Of a DNA stretch of 40,000 nucleotides, positions 31,760 through 40,000 are shown in pieces (positions within the stretch are counted from its first letter, which is position 1; each line of letters opens with the position of its first letter). The translations under genes and the position numbers were made by a program. The notes beneath the pieces are model-generated. The model was not told where the DNA came from. It saw only the letters and a list, made by a program, of their open reading frames with translations, and made no database searches. Origin of the DNA: Gamsiella multidivaricata (Eukaryota; Mortierellomycota; Mortierellomycetes; Mortierellales; Mortierellaceae); assembly GCF_025024155.1 (NCBI RefSeq), contig NW_026251835.1:1-40000 (forward strand), given 5' to 3'.

Positions 31760-32293
31760 ATGGTTCAAATGATTGCTTCATCCTTCCTCGTGCTGTGCTT
31801 GTTCTTCGTTCAGGTGGCCATCGCCCGGGTGCTTGAGCCTGGAAAATACTTCATCCAGGATAATCGAGGCAACTACCTTGGAATTGGCCCCGTTCCACCA
31901 ATCTACCCACCTATCGACGTTCCGGCTCGACTTGTACCAAATCATATCGCAGAAAAGTGGATTGTCGACCTGGCTGATAATGGTGCCTTCACAATTTCTG
32001 CGGGGAGAGGTCGGCACGATGACTACAAGCTCGTATCCAGGGAGGACGTGGTTTATGTGAGTGCGCGAATGGCACCTGAACCATGGACCATGACATCAGC
32101 GGGCGACGGCAAATTTATGATTCAGGCTCCTAACAGGGACCTGGTCTACACTGCCAACGTGGACGAGTTTCCCCATGTGACCCTTCAGCCCGCTAGTGGC
32201 GAGGATAGTCAGAGGTGGACATTTGTTCGAATTGACAGGGACAACTACTGGCGAGGCTATCGAAACCGCTTTTGTGTGCAGGAGGAGTGGTAA
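31760..32293 (+). CDS. secreted protein, I66-type protease-inhibitor-like (beta-trefoil)
   Basis: 177 aa without introns in the coding part. Residues 1-22 form a signal peptide (ASSFLVLCLFFVQVAIA). The mature part starts LEPGKYFIQDNRGNYLGIGP and repeats a strand-turn pattern: EKWIVDLADNGAFTI, EPWTMTSAGDGKFMI, SQRWTFVRID. The opening LxxGxYxIxNxxxxxxLG and the spaced Trp residues resemble fungal serine-protease inhibitors of MEROPS family I66, which fold as beta-trefoils; other trefoil lectin-like proteins are an alternative. The start at 31760 was chosen because it follows the inferred 5' UTR intron and begins the signal peptide; the longer in-frame Met at 31439 lies upstream of the TATA box. 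Confidence 0.62.
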   Translation: MVQMIASSFLVLCLFFVQVAIARVLEPGKYFIQDNRGNYLGIGPVPPIYPPIDVPARLVPNHIAEKWIVDLADNGAFTISAGRGRHDDYKLVSREDVVYVSARMAPEPWTMTSAGDGKFMIQAPNRDLVYTANVDEFPHVTLQPASGEDSQRWTFVRIDRDNYWRGYRNRFCVQEEW

Positions 32294-32674
32294 TTTGGTT
32301 GACTGAGTTCATCGCCGCATAGTTTGGTCTGCTGATGCTCGTTTGAACCCTACATTCGGAGCAGGTTTTGTCGTGCACTCTGCGATGTAGCCTTCTTCGC
32401 CCAGTCGTCTCTCCCTCCACTCTCTCTCTATCCCACACTCACAAACACGTTTGTTTCTACTAAGATATCGCCTCTTGATTAAATGCGAGTGAATGCAAAT
32501 GTAACTGGTTTTGAAGTTTTGGCGTTCGTACGTCTGTATGTCCGAAGCGATGGGAGAGAAAAAGTGAAGGGATACTCGAAAAAATATTTGACAATGTAAG
32601 TACTATTGAGCCACGACAACATTCAGGACTTGTAGGCTCAGGCTCAAAGCGATATCTCAACAAAGCTATGTAGC
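32294..32674. other. no gene recognised
   Basis: Probable 3' flank of the I66-like gene; short frames only. Confidence 0.4.
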
Positions 32675-32764
32675 TATGTCGAGGCTGCTAGATGGTTTCG
32701 ACAGGCGGCGGTACAAGGTCAAGTCAGCGCTCAAGTCAGTCTAGGATGGATGCACTTTGGATGA
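32675..32764 (+). pseudogene. Sel1-like repeat fragment
   Basis: One frame reads YVEAARWFRQAAVQGQVSAQ then VSLGWMHFG and a stop. This matches a single Sel1-like repeat (A..W...AA.qG...AQ..LGwmy.G). No neighbouring repeat remains in frame, so it is a relic of a longer repeat protein. Confidence 0.6.
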
Positions 32765-32959
32765 TCTATGGGTTTCCTGAAAGACGAACTTGTGGCCCTC
32801 GATAATTTGCCTTTGCAGCTGGCCATGAGGATGCAGGGTTGGTTGGAGGTGTGGTAAAAAAGCGCGCACAGCCAAGAGAGGGAGAGAGACCACTAAGTAC
32901 ATTATTTGTCAATCTTGGCAAAGGTCCAAGGCCAAGGTGAAGAGTAAATAGGGGCACAT

Positions 32960-33245
32960 TAGCTGGCGGAGCCGAATAACATGAAGATTCAAGCTTATTA
33001 TCCGAGGGCCAGGACCATATATGTGTTATCTTCTTTTATTGAAATAAAACGCGAAAATCCAGAAACTACCCGTAAGGAAAAAATGATATAAATTCTGCTC
33101 GTATACCATGAATGCCTACTATCTTCTCAAAGGAGAGCCAGGGCGTGCAGAAATGAACCAGGGTGGGAAAAGAGGGTGGGACATATATGGTCCTGGCCCT
33201 CGGATAATAAGCTTGAGTCTTCATGTTATTCGACTCTGCCAGCTA
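32960..33245. repeat. 286-bp foldback element with 65-bp arms
   Basis: Arms 32960-33024 and 33181-33245 are reverse complements with only a few mismatches (start tagctggcggagccgaataa). The 156-bp interior shows no coding sequence. This is the structure of a non-autonomous foldback or MITE. Confidence 0.85.
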
Positions 33246-33522
33246 TTATGTTTTTGACGGTGCAGTAGCTGTAGCGACATGCAGTCGTCTCTACTTCTCA
33301 AGACCATTCTGGCCTTGTGTTCTTGCGTTGCCAGAACGTGATCCATCGTTTGCATCTCAAACCGAGTCCAAGCCGCTTTTGAAACATAAGAATTGAAATG
33401 TTGTGAGGTTTTAGCAATCTGTTCATTGGATACCCATGCTACCTGTTTCTCTTTTTACAGAAACTTATTTCCCCAAAGCAAAAGTGACCTGATCACGGCT
33501 ACAGGCTATTGGAACACCAGCA
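33246..33522. other. no gene recognised
   Basis: Short intergenic stretch downstream of the small minus-strand gene; nothing supported. Confidence 0.4.
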
Positions 33523-33894
33523 TCATTTCTCCACTTGAGCAGAATTGTTATTTGCGTCTCGGTAGACCCACTTCTTCTTGTTGGAAAGCTGTGAGAATGG
33601 AGCAGAAAAGGCGTAGTTGCTCTTGACAAATTCCTCGGCGCGTCCATTCATCTTAGCCTTTTCAAGTTCGTCTACGTCGAAGGTCCCTGGCATCATCACC
33701 CACGCCGTATCGCTGGCCTTGTCGATCCAGAACGTACAGTCATCCAGCTCCTTAGACGCAGCCTCAAATTCTTGCTCTAAATGATTGAATATAATAAAAA
33801 GGTGTTAGAAGCTAAAAAACAATCAATCCAAGAAGAAAGATTGCGTTCAGTAACTCCATGTGGTCGCAAGCATACCGGTTAGCTGTTGCTTCAT
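33523..33894 (-). CDS. hypothetical 90-aa acidic protein (two exons)
   Basis: Exon 1 (33894-33876) encodes MKQQLT and exon 2 (33776-33523) continues EQEFEAASKELDDCTFWIDK, FDVDELEKAKMNGRAEEFVK and FSAPFSQLSNKKKWVYRDAN. Donor GTATGC and acceptor ATCATTTAG join in phase 1. The sequence is well balanced and GC-rich compared with its flanks, supporting a real gene or a recent copy of one. I do not recognise the family. Further exons beyond either end cannot be excluded; the tail after RDANNNSAQVEK is abrupt. Confidence 0.5.
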
Positions 33895-34228
33895 GATGCA
33901 GAAAGTGTTGGATGCGAGACAGTGTGTATAATTGCTTGTATGTCGAGCGTCAGGCTATGTAAACAGCGAAAACGACGGAGGAAAAGGGATGGAGGAAGGA
34001 GAGGAAAGTCTGCCATTTATGCCAAACATGTCAAGGTGATGAGTAGTGAGGTCGATGACGATGCGCAAAGATGATCACAAGGCCCATTTCAATGCTTGGA
34101 AAAGCAGTAACGGGAAATGACCTGCTACGAATTATGTGCCAAAAATCAAGCCTCCTTTGCATTTAGCGCGATGTGGCGCTGGGCTTCAAAAAATGTGGCA
34201 TCATCATCAAGCGACTACAAAATACTAG
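33895..34228. other. no gene recognised
   Basis: Upstream flank of the 90-aa gene, probably its promoter. No other feature seen. Confidence 0.35.
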
Positions 34229-34824
34229 AGTCCACGTCAAAAAGTGCCAAACCATACATTTTTACAATAATAAATCTTAATTCAGTCGATTGCAGGCATG
34301 ACATGGTTGCATGGCTGCATGCAGAGAGTTGTGCTGATTGATTTTTTTTTGATTAGACCTTGTCAATTATGAAGCAAAACTTCTGTAGTTGAAAAGTTCT
34401 AACCAAAAAAATCAATCAGCACAACTCCCTAGCTGCATGCACAATGTAAAGAGTAGCAAAGATACGAGGAAAAGAGGTTCCCTTTCTATCTATGTCTGAG
34501 GACTGCTAGCACTGCTACACTCAAAGAAGAGGCTATTCCACCAAGTGCAGGGGATGGTCATCATCATCATCTCATCGGGTTAGTCTAATCAGACCTAGAA
34601 ACCTTTATTTCTTCAAGACGCGTCCAGCAAGCAGAGGCAGAGAAAGCGGCCACGAAAATAATTTCAAATTTTGTACGTAAAACCTGTACCAAAAAGGAAG
34701 TTGTTCAATTCGATTCTTTCACATCGACAAATTTTGGGATGGCACTTTTTGACGCCATGCAATCGACTGAATTAAGATTTATTATTGTAAAAATATATGG
34801 CGTTGGCACTTTTTGACGCGGACT
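34229..34824. repeat. nested inverted-repeat element (about 596 bp)
   Basis: Outer arms 34229-34297 and 34754-34824 are near-perfect reverse complements (core cgactgaattaagatttatt). Inside is a second hairpin, 34317-34350 against 34404-34440 (core agttgtgctgattgattttt). The sequence tggcactttttgacg occurs twice near the right end (about 34739 and 34805). No coding sequence seen. Confidence 0.8.
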
Positions 34825-35234
34825 CTATCTCGAATGCTGTTTCGAGTGGTGCTAGCCTATTTTGGCGCTGGAAAGATGGAAGATGGAGAAGTAGTGCTGA
34901 CGTCGAATAAAAATTACGCAACATCTTGAAGAACCGCGACTTTCAAATACTTTATTTCCTACATATGAACCTAAACAAAATTTTATGATAGTCACCTTCT
35001 GTTTAGAGTTGAGCGAACCTTAAACAAAATTTGCGCTGTGTGTCGCGTTTCTTATCTTACTGTGACGGTATTTGCACCATTCAGGTAGCGCATCTATTCG
35101 AATTAATCGAATCGAATTTGGCTTAAACCGAATTTTGATTTGAATAAAGTAAATTCGAATCGAATTTAATATTATCTATTTGAATCGAATCGAATCCACC
35201 TCAGTCCAAATTCGCTTTGAACGCATTCGAATAG
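34825..35234. repeat. AT-rich gaatc/ttcga simple repeat
   Basis: Between about 35095 and 35215 the sequence is built from repeated gaatcgaatt-like units. It marks the broken 3' end of the dynamin-like relic. The stretch before it has no recognised gene. Confidence 0.6.
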
Positions 35235-36148
35235 ACGCGCTATTTCCGTCGAGAAGCGCGATTAATGAGGTCCTGAGGCTGTCGATACTGTTGATGTATT
35301 TGTTCTTAGCCGTTGCTGCGCTTAACACAGGCGGGCCCATGTTGGCAATTTCTTTTTCGCAATTGCTGATCAGGTCAAGGACATCTCTTTTAAGGAACGG
35401 AAGCTCCTTTTTGATATGGTTATATAGGAGTTCTCCCAAAACATCTTGACGCTTGTGTTGAATAAGGAAAAAGTCGGTTAGGCAGGTGAAATTGAGGAGT
35501 TGGGTAAGTCTTCCGTTACAATAAAAAAAAAAAAAAGTGCTAACGTGGTTGACAAAAGTGGTCGTATTATTTTAAATGGATTTAGTGCGGCCTTTTTTAC
35601 ATTATTTGATACCTGTATTATCTCGATATCCAAAACATAAAAGCATGAACCTCACTATGCGGACAAGGACACACGCCCAATGGAATTTAAAAAAAACACA
35701 ACTAATGAACTGGTTCATGTATCAAACGTTCACTTACGTTGTCGAGAAGAAGACCCATTTGGGTCAAATAAAGCCCATGCCATGGGAAATGATCTCGAGA
35801 AGCAGGTATTCTCATGGTGTCTGAGAAAAATCCACAACATGAACTAGTTTATTAGTTGTGTTTTTTTTAAATTCCATTGGGCGTATGTCCTTGTCCGCAT
35901 AGTGAGGTTCATGCTTTTATGTTTTGGATATCGAGATAATACAGGTATCAAATAATGTAAAAAAGGCCGTACTAAATCCATTTAAAATAATACGACCACT
36001 TTTGTCAACCACGTTATCTGATGCGCCCCTTGTTTGCATCTGGCGCCTGCGACCACAGCGGCGATGATTTGAAAAACTCGTCTTCAAGTTGTCTGGCATT
36101 GTCCCATGGCATGTCGATATCCTTATAACTTGAATTTCTCATGACGAT
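35235..36148 (-). pseudogene. dynamin-like GTPase middle-domain relic, split by a foldback element
   Basis: The upstream piece (36148-36017) encodes VMRNSSYKDIDMPWDNARQL and EDEFFKSSPLWSQAPDANKG. The downstream piece (about 35460-35235) encodes LGELLYNHIKKELPFLKRDV, CEKEIANMGPPVLSAATAKN and YINSIDSLRTSLIALLDGN. Together these are the segment where dynamin/Mx-like proteins leave the GTPase domain and enter the helical stalk (arrEeeFF...pW ... L...L..hI..eLP.....v...l...e.el..LGpp). The 476-bp foldback at 35541-36016 lies between them. The GTPase domain, with its P-loop, and the rest of the stalk are missing. It is clearly non-functional. Confidence 0.75.
35541..36016. mobile_element. 476-bp foldback element with 180-bp arms
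   Basis: Arms 35541-35720 and 35837-36016 are nearly identical reverse complements (outer end taacgtggttgacaaaagtg), with about five differences over 180 bp and a 116-bp centre. High arm identity suggests recent origin or ongoing conversion. It sits inside the dynamin-like relic. The outer ends are free of coding sequence; short frames inside read the same arm sequence on both strands. Confidence 0.87.
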
Positions 36149-37090
36149 CTCTACCCTCATCCCTCATCCCCTTCATCCTTTTATCCCTCTCTCATCACTC
36201 TTCCTTTCTACCATTACACTGTTCCTCTGTATCTCTTTCACCCTTTACCAACCTTTATTTTTAAGCAAATAAACGCCTCTTTCCCTTCTACCGCTACATT
36301 ATTTGCGTCGACATTTTTTCTCAGCGCATACCCAATCGCCTTGTCTATCTTGTCTCATATTCATATCCGCTGCCATCCCTTCCGCAACCAAAACTCGCAG
36401 CCAATACCCGCAACCAACACCCACAACCAACACCGCCCCATATGACCTCCGGTTTCAATTTTGTTCAATGCTCTTATCAAACGGATGGCAATGGCAGCGC
36501 CGTACCTATCTCAGCCCCGACTAGCTCCACGCCAGTAATGGCAGAGGGATCAGGACATTTTAGCTGTTCTCCACACTATGTCGGCTCACGGCTTCTCCAT
36601 TCGGTCGTTTTTGACGAGTGCCGGTGCTTCAACGCACGAGGTCATTAGGAAGAGAGTTCATCAGTTCTACTCAGATGACAGTTTAGCTGCCATTGTTCGC
36701 TACTGGGATTCCGTGCTGGAACACAGGCGAAAATGCATCGATTTTCATCTCCATTTCACGTTCTTTGCTCGATTTTCTTCCTTGGCCTGGTGCCCTCTCC
36801 ATGTTTCTGTATTTCCACTGCCGCCTTTTCTTGATCTTTCCCTGATCTTCCTTTACTCCCGTATCCGTCCCATGAATTTCTTATCTTCTCTCACCACCTT
36901 CCCTTTTACCACGTTTGCAAATGGCAATCCAGAATCCAAGCGAATTGAATCACCCTGGCTGGACGACCTTACGGTCTGCCTGCGTTGACGGTGTTCGATG
37001 ACCTTTTATTCGTTATCCTTTTTCACCGACTAGTTTCTTTGCTCTTTGGAATGAAGCGAACAAAAAGAAGGTATATATGACTTATATGAC
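36149..37090. other. stretch without a supported gene
   Basis: Begins with pyrimidine-rich sequence (36150-36260) and a short ccaaca-type repeat (about 36385-36440). A plus-strand frame (36578-36720) reads GASTHEVIRKRVHQFYSDDS, which looks protein-like, but I could not link it to a family or to further exons. Confidence 0.4.
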
Positions 37091-37786
37091 TTAGATAACC
37101 CAGCCCTGCCACAAGAAGCGGTTGAGTCTAACTCTGGTGGGAACATCGAGCCAAACATCCGAGTAGAGATTCTTGCCGTTCAGCGACGCAGGAAAAAAAA
37201 CGGGGTCTCGAATGCGATCATCTATAATGATCTCGCCGCTGTCAAAGTCATCGAGTCGAACCAAGGCGGTGCACCACCATCCTGGCGAAACAATACATTC
37301 TTGCTTGAGCTCGCTGGCCTTGATTTCGACACCGGCGACCTCGACCGTCTCGGTGCCTCGCGTGATACCAGCCTTAACAGAGACAGTGGGGAGATACTTA
37401 AATACATTGGCGAGGTTGGCCTCCATGCCAACCTGCAAACCCAAGTCGTAGGCAAACTTTGATGTTTTTTCCAACTTGTAAGGGCCCGACTTGACCTGCA
37501 CCTGCGTGTAGGCTGGGACTGCATGGCACGTGTTGAAATAGGTGACAAAAGTGTACTTCTTGAAGATGGAAATACGATTGGCCGCTCCGGGGAACATCTT
37601 CTTGGCTGTCGAGCCTGAGACGTAGCTGACGACTCCATCCTCATCTGGCCTGACAGGCAGCTTGCTGGCTCCTTGGACAAACTCGGCCAAGTCCTGGCAG
37701 CTGTTTTGTGGTGACGAGAATGGGATACCGGCAACGGCGCCCAGGAACAGAGCGCAAGCGGCTGTCAAAAGCATCGGCTTCACCAT
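37091..37786 (-). CDS. secreted protein of unknown function (231 aa)
   Basis: The start at 37786 begins a signal peptide (MVKPMLLTAACALFLGAVAG). An in-frame extension to 37990 exists but crosses a likely 5' UTR intron (about 37889-37806, AAG|GTAATT to CAATTAG), so I prefer 37786. The mature protein has few Cys (SCQD, NTCHAV, QECIVSPGWWCTAL) and alternating polar/hydrophobic stretches such as YTFVTYFNTCHAVPAYTQVQ and FKYLPTVSVKAGITRGTE, suggesting a beta-rich extracellular protein. I do not recognise the family. Confidence 0.72.
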   Translation of the reverse strand: MVKPMLLTAACALFLGAVAGIPFSSPQNSCQDLAEFVQGASKLPVRPDEDGVVSYVSGSTAKKMFPGAANRISIFKKYTFVTYFNTCHAVPAYTQVQVKSGPYKLEKTSKFAYDLGLQVGMEANLANVFKYLPTVSVKAGITRGTETVEVAGVEIKASELKQECIVSPGWWCTALVRLDDFDSGEIIIDDRIRDPVFFPASLNGKNLYSDVWLDVPTRVRLNRFLWQGWVI

Positions 37787-38789
37787 TTTTTGCTTGTAAG
37801 GTCCTAATTGAAAGGAACATGGTGGTTCAGTAAACGAAATCAAACATATCATATAAAAGATGAATGCCTCCCCATCCACCATAGAATTACCTTGATAGGT
37901 GAATAGAGAGGGGGAGAGGGAGGGAGGAGGGGAGGAAAGTAAGGATTCGGTAAAGGATGTTTTTGAGAGATGAGTGAAAAGGATGGTCAACTGCTTTTCT
38001 GGAAGATGGCGGACGCATATGTAGTAAAAATGGTGGAGTCACGATGATAGGGAGATACCACGATGCGCATTCCCCGTCCCCTATCTCAGGGGTCCACCAA
38101 AAGAATATAAAAACTCGTCTAGTACATGTACATGTCCTTTCAGTCCTTTTTTCGCTTCCCACACTAGAGTCTATTTCCGCATGATTTCGTTTGCATGCAT
38201 AAATGGTTCTCACGACCTTTCGAATTCGCTCTCTTGCGTAAAATGGATCTCACAACTGCTTACTCAAGCTTCCGCGGATCGTACCCTCTCTCTTAGGAGG
38301 CACGCATAGGCGCATGAGTAGCAGTACATTTCAGGCGTAAACTACGTCACCGAAGTGCCATAGTTGCACGCCCTACACTGCCACCCAAACACAGACCTAT
38401 GTATTGACTTATACACACAAATTGGTCTGTCTAACTATTTGAAAAAAAAAAAATGCCACTGGTCTCTTGCGCCGATCTGGCTCAGTTTCCTCGTCTTCTG
38501 GTGCCATCCGTTCGACGCCTGGTTGTTCCGCCTCCGTCTGGTTGTTCCGCCTCCGTCTGGTTGTTCCGCCTCCGTCACATCCAATCGTGCCACCTGCGAA
38601 GTATATATGAACCAGGAGTCAATGAGAACAAGAGAGGGATCTTTAATATTAATCCACCGAGAACATTATATGTTACTCGGTGGCTTAAATAAATTGATAG
38701 GACTCGCTGGATCTAATTAAATACACGCGGTGGCAGCATGTAATATGGCTATATGCCACACCACCATATACTCGACATACCGACTACTC
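37787..38789. other. gene-poor stretch between secreted-protein gene and Fanzor relic
   Basis: Contains the promoter side of the secreted-protein gene (purine-rich gagagggggagagggaggga at about 37904-37923). Further right is a 19-bp tandem repeat. No gene seen. Confidence 0.45.
38519..38575 (+). repeat. three tandem copies of a 19-bp unit
   Basis: The unit ctggttgttccgcctccgt is repeated three times without change. Confidence 0.92.
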
Positions 38790-40000
38790 TCCTCCATTTC
38801 CCAAATGTAGTTTCCTTCCTTGTCGTATGGCTGCAAATAATGAGGGCGCTGCTAGTGGAGAAGATGTCCTCGAATGACATTGCACATATTATGACCAGCC
38901 ATGACGTCTCGATGAATTTTTGCTCCACACGTCGGCGTCGGGCAGTAGAGTTGCCGGATGTCGACCTGACCCACAAACTCCTTGCAGACCGGACAGCGCT
39001 TGGATGTGTAATATTCATTGACACCCATGGCACTGTACTCCTGCGATCGCGCCTAAATAAAACGATACCAGAGTAAAAAAAATTTTAACCGTCGATCCTT
39101 GTATTGTCAGTGAAATGGAGGTTGCAAGCAAGCTCAAATACTTACCAGCTGCACAAAGTACGCGGAGAATGCTGTGTGAAGGGAGGACAACCGCGGCGTT
39201 GAAGAAAACTCCCCGAGTCTGATACTGATGACCACCTTGTTATCATTATCCCTTTTCTTGCCAGGAGTTCCTCCGATCATCTTCAGAAGGCGTTCTGCGG
39301 CCAGCTTGAATTCCCTGTCCCTGGCTCTCTTGTCATCCCATAGGTGTTCCTTGAGGACAAGGTTGTCGTAAAACGTTTTGAGATCCGATTCCTTGACTTT
39401 GACTGTTCAACATGGTTTGCGATTGACGCCTCTGGACCACGGAGTGCCGGCAAGTTGGTCTCCATCTGAGCAATCGACTCATGGCCCTCGGCTGAACGTT
39501 CCTTCCTCTGTTCGAGCCATCTCCTATGCTTGAACGCTGGCTGGTACACCGCCTTCTGGCTGGCTGCCAGGTTGTGGAATTTCATGGGAGGAATCTCGAT
39601 TTCGGCAATACCTCCTTGCTCCTGTCCATCGGTGCGGTCACTGATGCTGAGGAGGGTAAGTGGGCACTGGCTCTAACGACAAAGGCCTTTCCTAAATCGA
39701 TCCCCAAAATCTTGATATCAAGAGGGTCACATCCCCAAAGTCTCTCAACGTCCTCCTTCGTCTTGACCACGTTTCGGATCTCCGTCAGGTACTGGCCTGT
39801 CCCACCCAGAGTCGATGTGAGCCTATCCGGCAGCTTATCTACATCAAGCCGTCGGTATTTCATACAGTTGAGCTCGTTCAGTTTGAAGGCGAGCAGCTGG
39901 ATCCGAAATTCGTCCGTCTTGATCGATCCTCGGAGAGCATAGCCCTTTCCCGAATACGAAACCTTGGGATTGAAATCCTTGTGCCGAATGTTGGAGATGT
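38790..40000 (-). pseudogene. Fanzor-like (eukaryotic TnpB/IS605 OrfB-like) nuclease, 5' end beyond window
   Basis: Reading from the right edge: SNIRHKDFNPKVSYSGKGYA, FRIQLLAFKLNELNCMKYRR, then RuvC-I KILGIDLGKAFVV. A later frame gives YQPAFKHRRWLEQRKERSAE and LRGPEASIANHVEQ, and another gives DLKTFYDNLVLKEHLWDDKR, RDREFKLAAERLLKMIGGTP and VVISIRLGEFSSTPRLSSLH. An intron at 39145-39053 (GTAAGT..TTTAG) joins YFVQL to ARSQEYSAMGVNEYYTSKRC. The zinc finger (CPVC ... CPTPTC) and RuvC-III (HRDVMAGHNMCNVI) follow. Damage: frameshifts near 39625 and 39398, TAG at 38852-38854 before QRPHYLQPYDKEG, and a 6-bp duplication widening the second zinc pair to C-x4-C. Fanzors are RNA-guided DNA nucleases related to TnpB. 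The N-terminus lies outside the window. Confidence 0.78.

Noticed and set aside
36578..36988. Plus-strand frame with GASTHEVIRKRVHQFYSDDS
   Set aside because: Protein-like for about 45 residues, then hydrophobic low-complexity text; no family recognised, so left as an unexplained trace.
37787..37990. Extended start of the 231-aa secreted protein
   Set aside because: It would bury the signal peptide and crosses a good 5' UTR intron.
1..40000. CRISPR arrays, tRNA and rRNA genes
   Set aside because: I looked for regularly spaced repeats and for tRNA-like T-loop/acceptor pairs and saw none that were convincing; absence by eye is not proof.

Overview
This is a eukaryotic, almost certainly fungal, window. 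Genes carry many short introns (about 55-230 bp, GT..AG) whose joins keep frame. The gene set is fungal: a Ptm1-like lung 7-TM protein, a Bcs1-type AAA ATPase, an Rtf2-like factor, MZT1, an Rds1-type ferritin-like protein, and an I66-like secreted protein. The mobile fraction (DIRS tyrosine-recombinase retroelement, pogo, PIF/Harbinger, LINE, Fanzor-like gene, Sel1 and dynamin debris) suggests an early-diverging lineage such as Mortierellomycotina or Mucoromycota. That placement is inference; no rRNA or organellar marker is present.

Left part (1.1-11.6 kb) is a compact block of six intact, multi-exon housekeeping genes on both strands: Rtf2-like (-), Ptm1-like (+), TMEM128-like (-), Bcs1-like (+), G-patch/zinc-finger protein (-) and MZT1 (+). 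TMEM128-like/Bcs1-like and G-patch/MZT1 are divergent pairs sharing short intergenic promoters. MZT1 (77 aa, four exons) appears only after splicing.

Middle part (11.6-31.5 kb) is transposon-rich. It holds a decayed Harbinger fragment, a pogo-like element with 83-84 bp terminal inverted repeats abutting a truncated Harbinger transposase, a 307 bp foldback element, the intronless GC-rich Rds1-like gene, two small multi-exon genes, a degenerate gene with a PD-(D/E)XK-like signature, a Tc1/mariner remnant, a tyrosine-recombinase fragment joined to a LINE fragment, and a 3.0 kb DIRS-type element with 31 bp inverted ends.

Right part (31.5-40 kb) has two signal-peptide genes (I66-like inhibitor; unrecognised 231-aa protein), a 90-aa two-exon gene, three more foldback structures and, at the right edge, a Fanzor (eukaryotic TnpB/IS605 OrfB-like) pseudogene. 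One foldback (180 bp arms) splits a dynamin-like pseudogene.

All exon maps were made by eye from splice consensus, reading phase and family resemblance; none is supported by transcripts.
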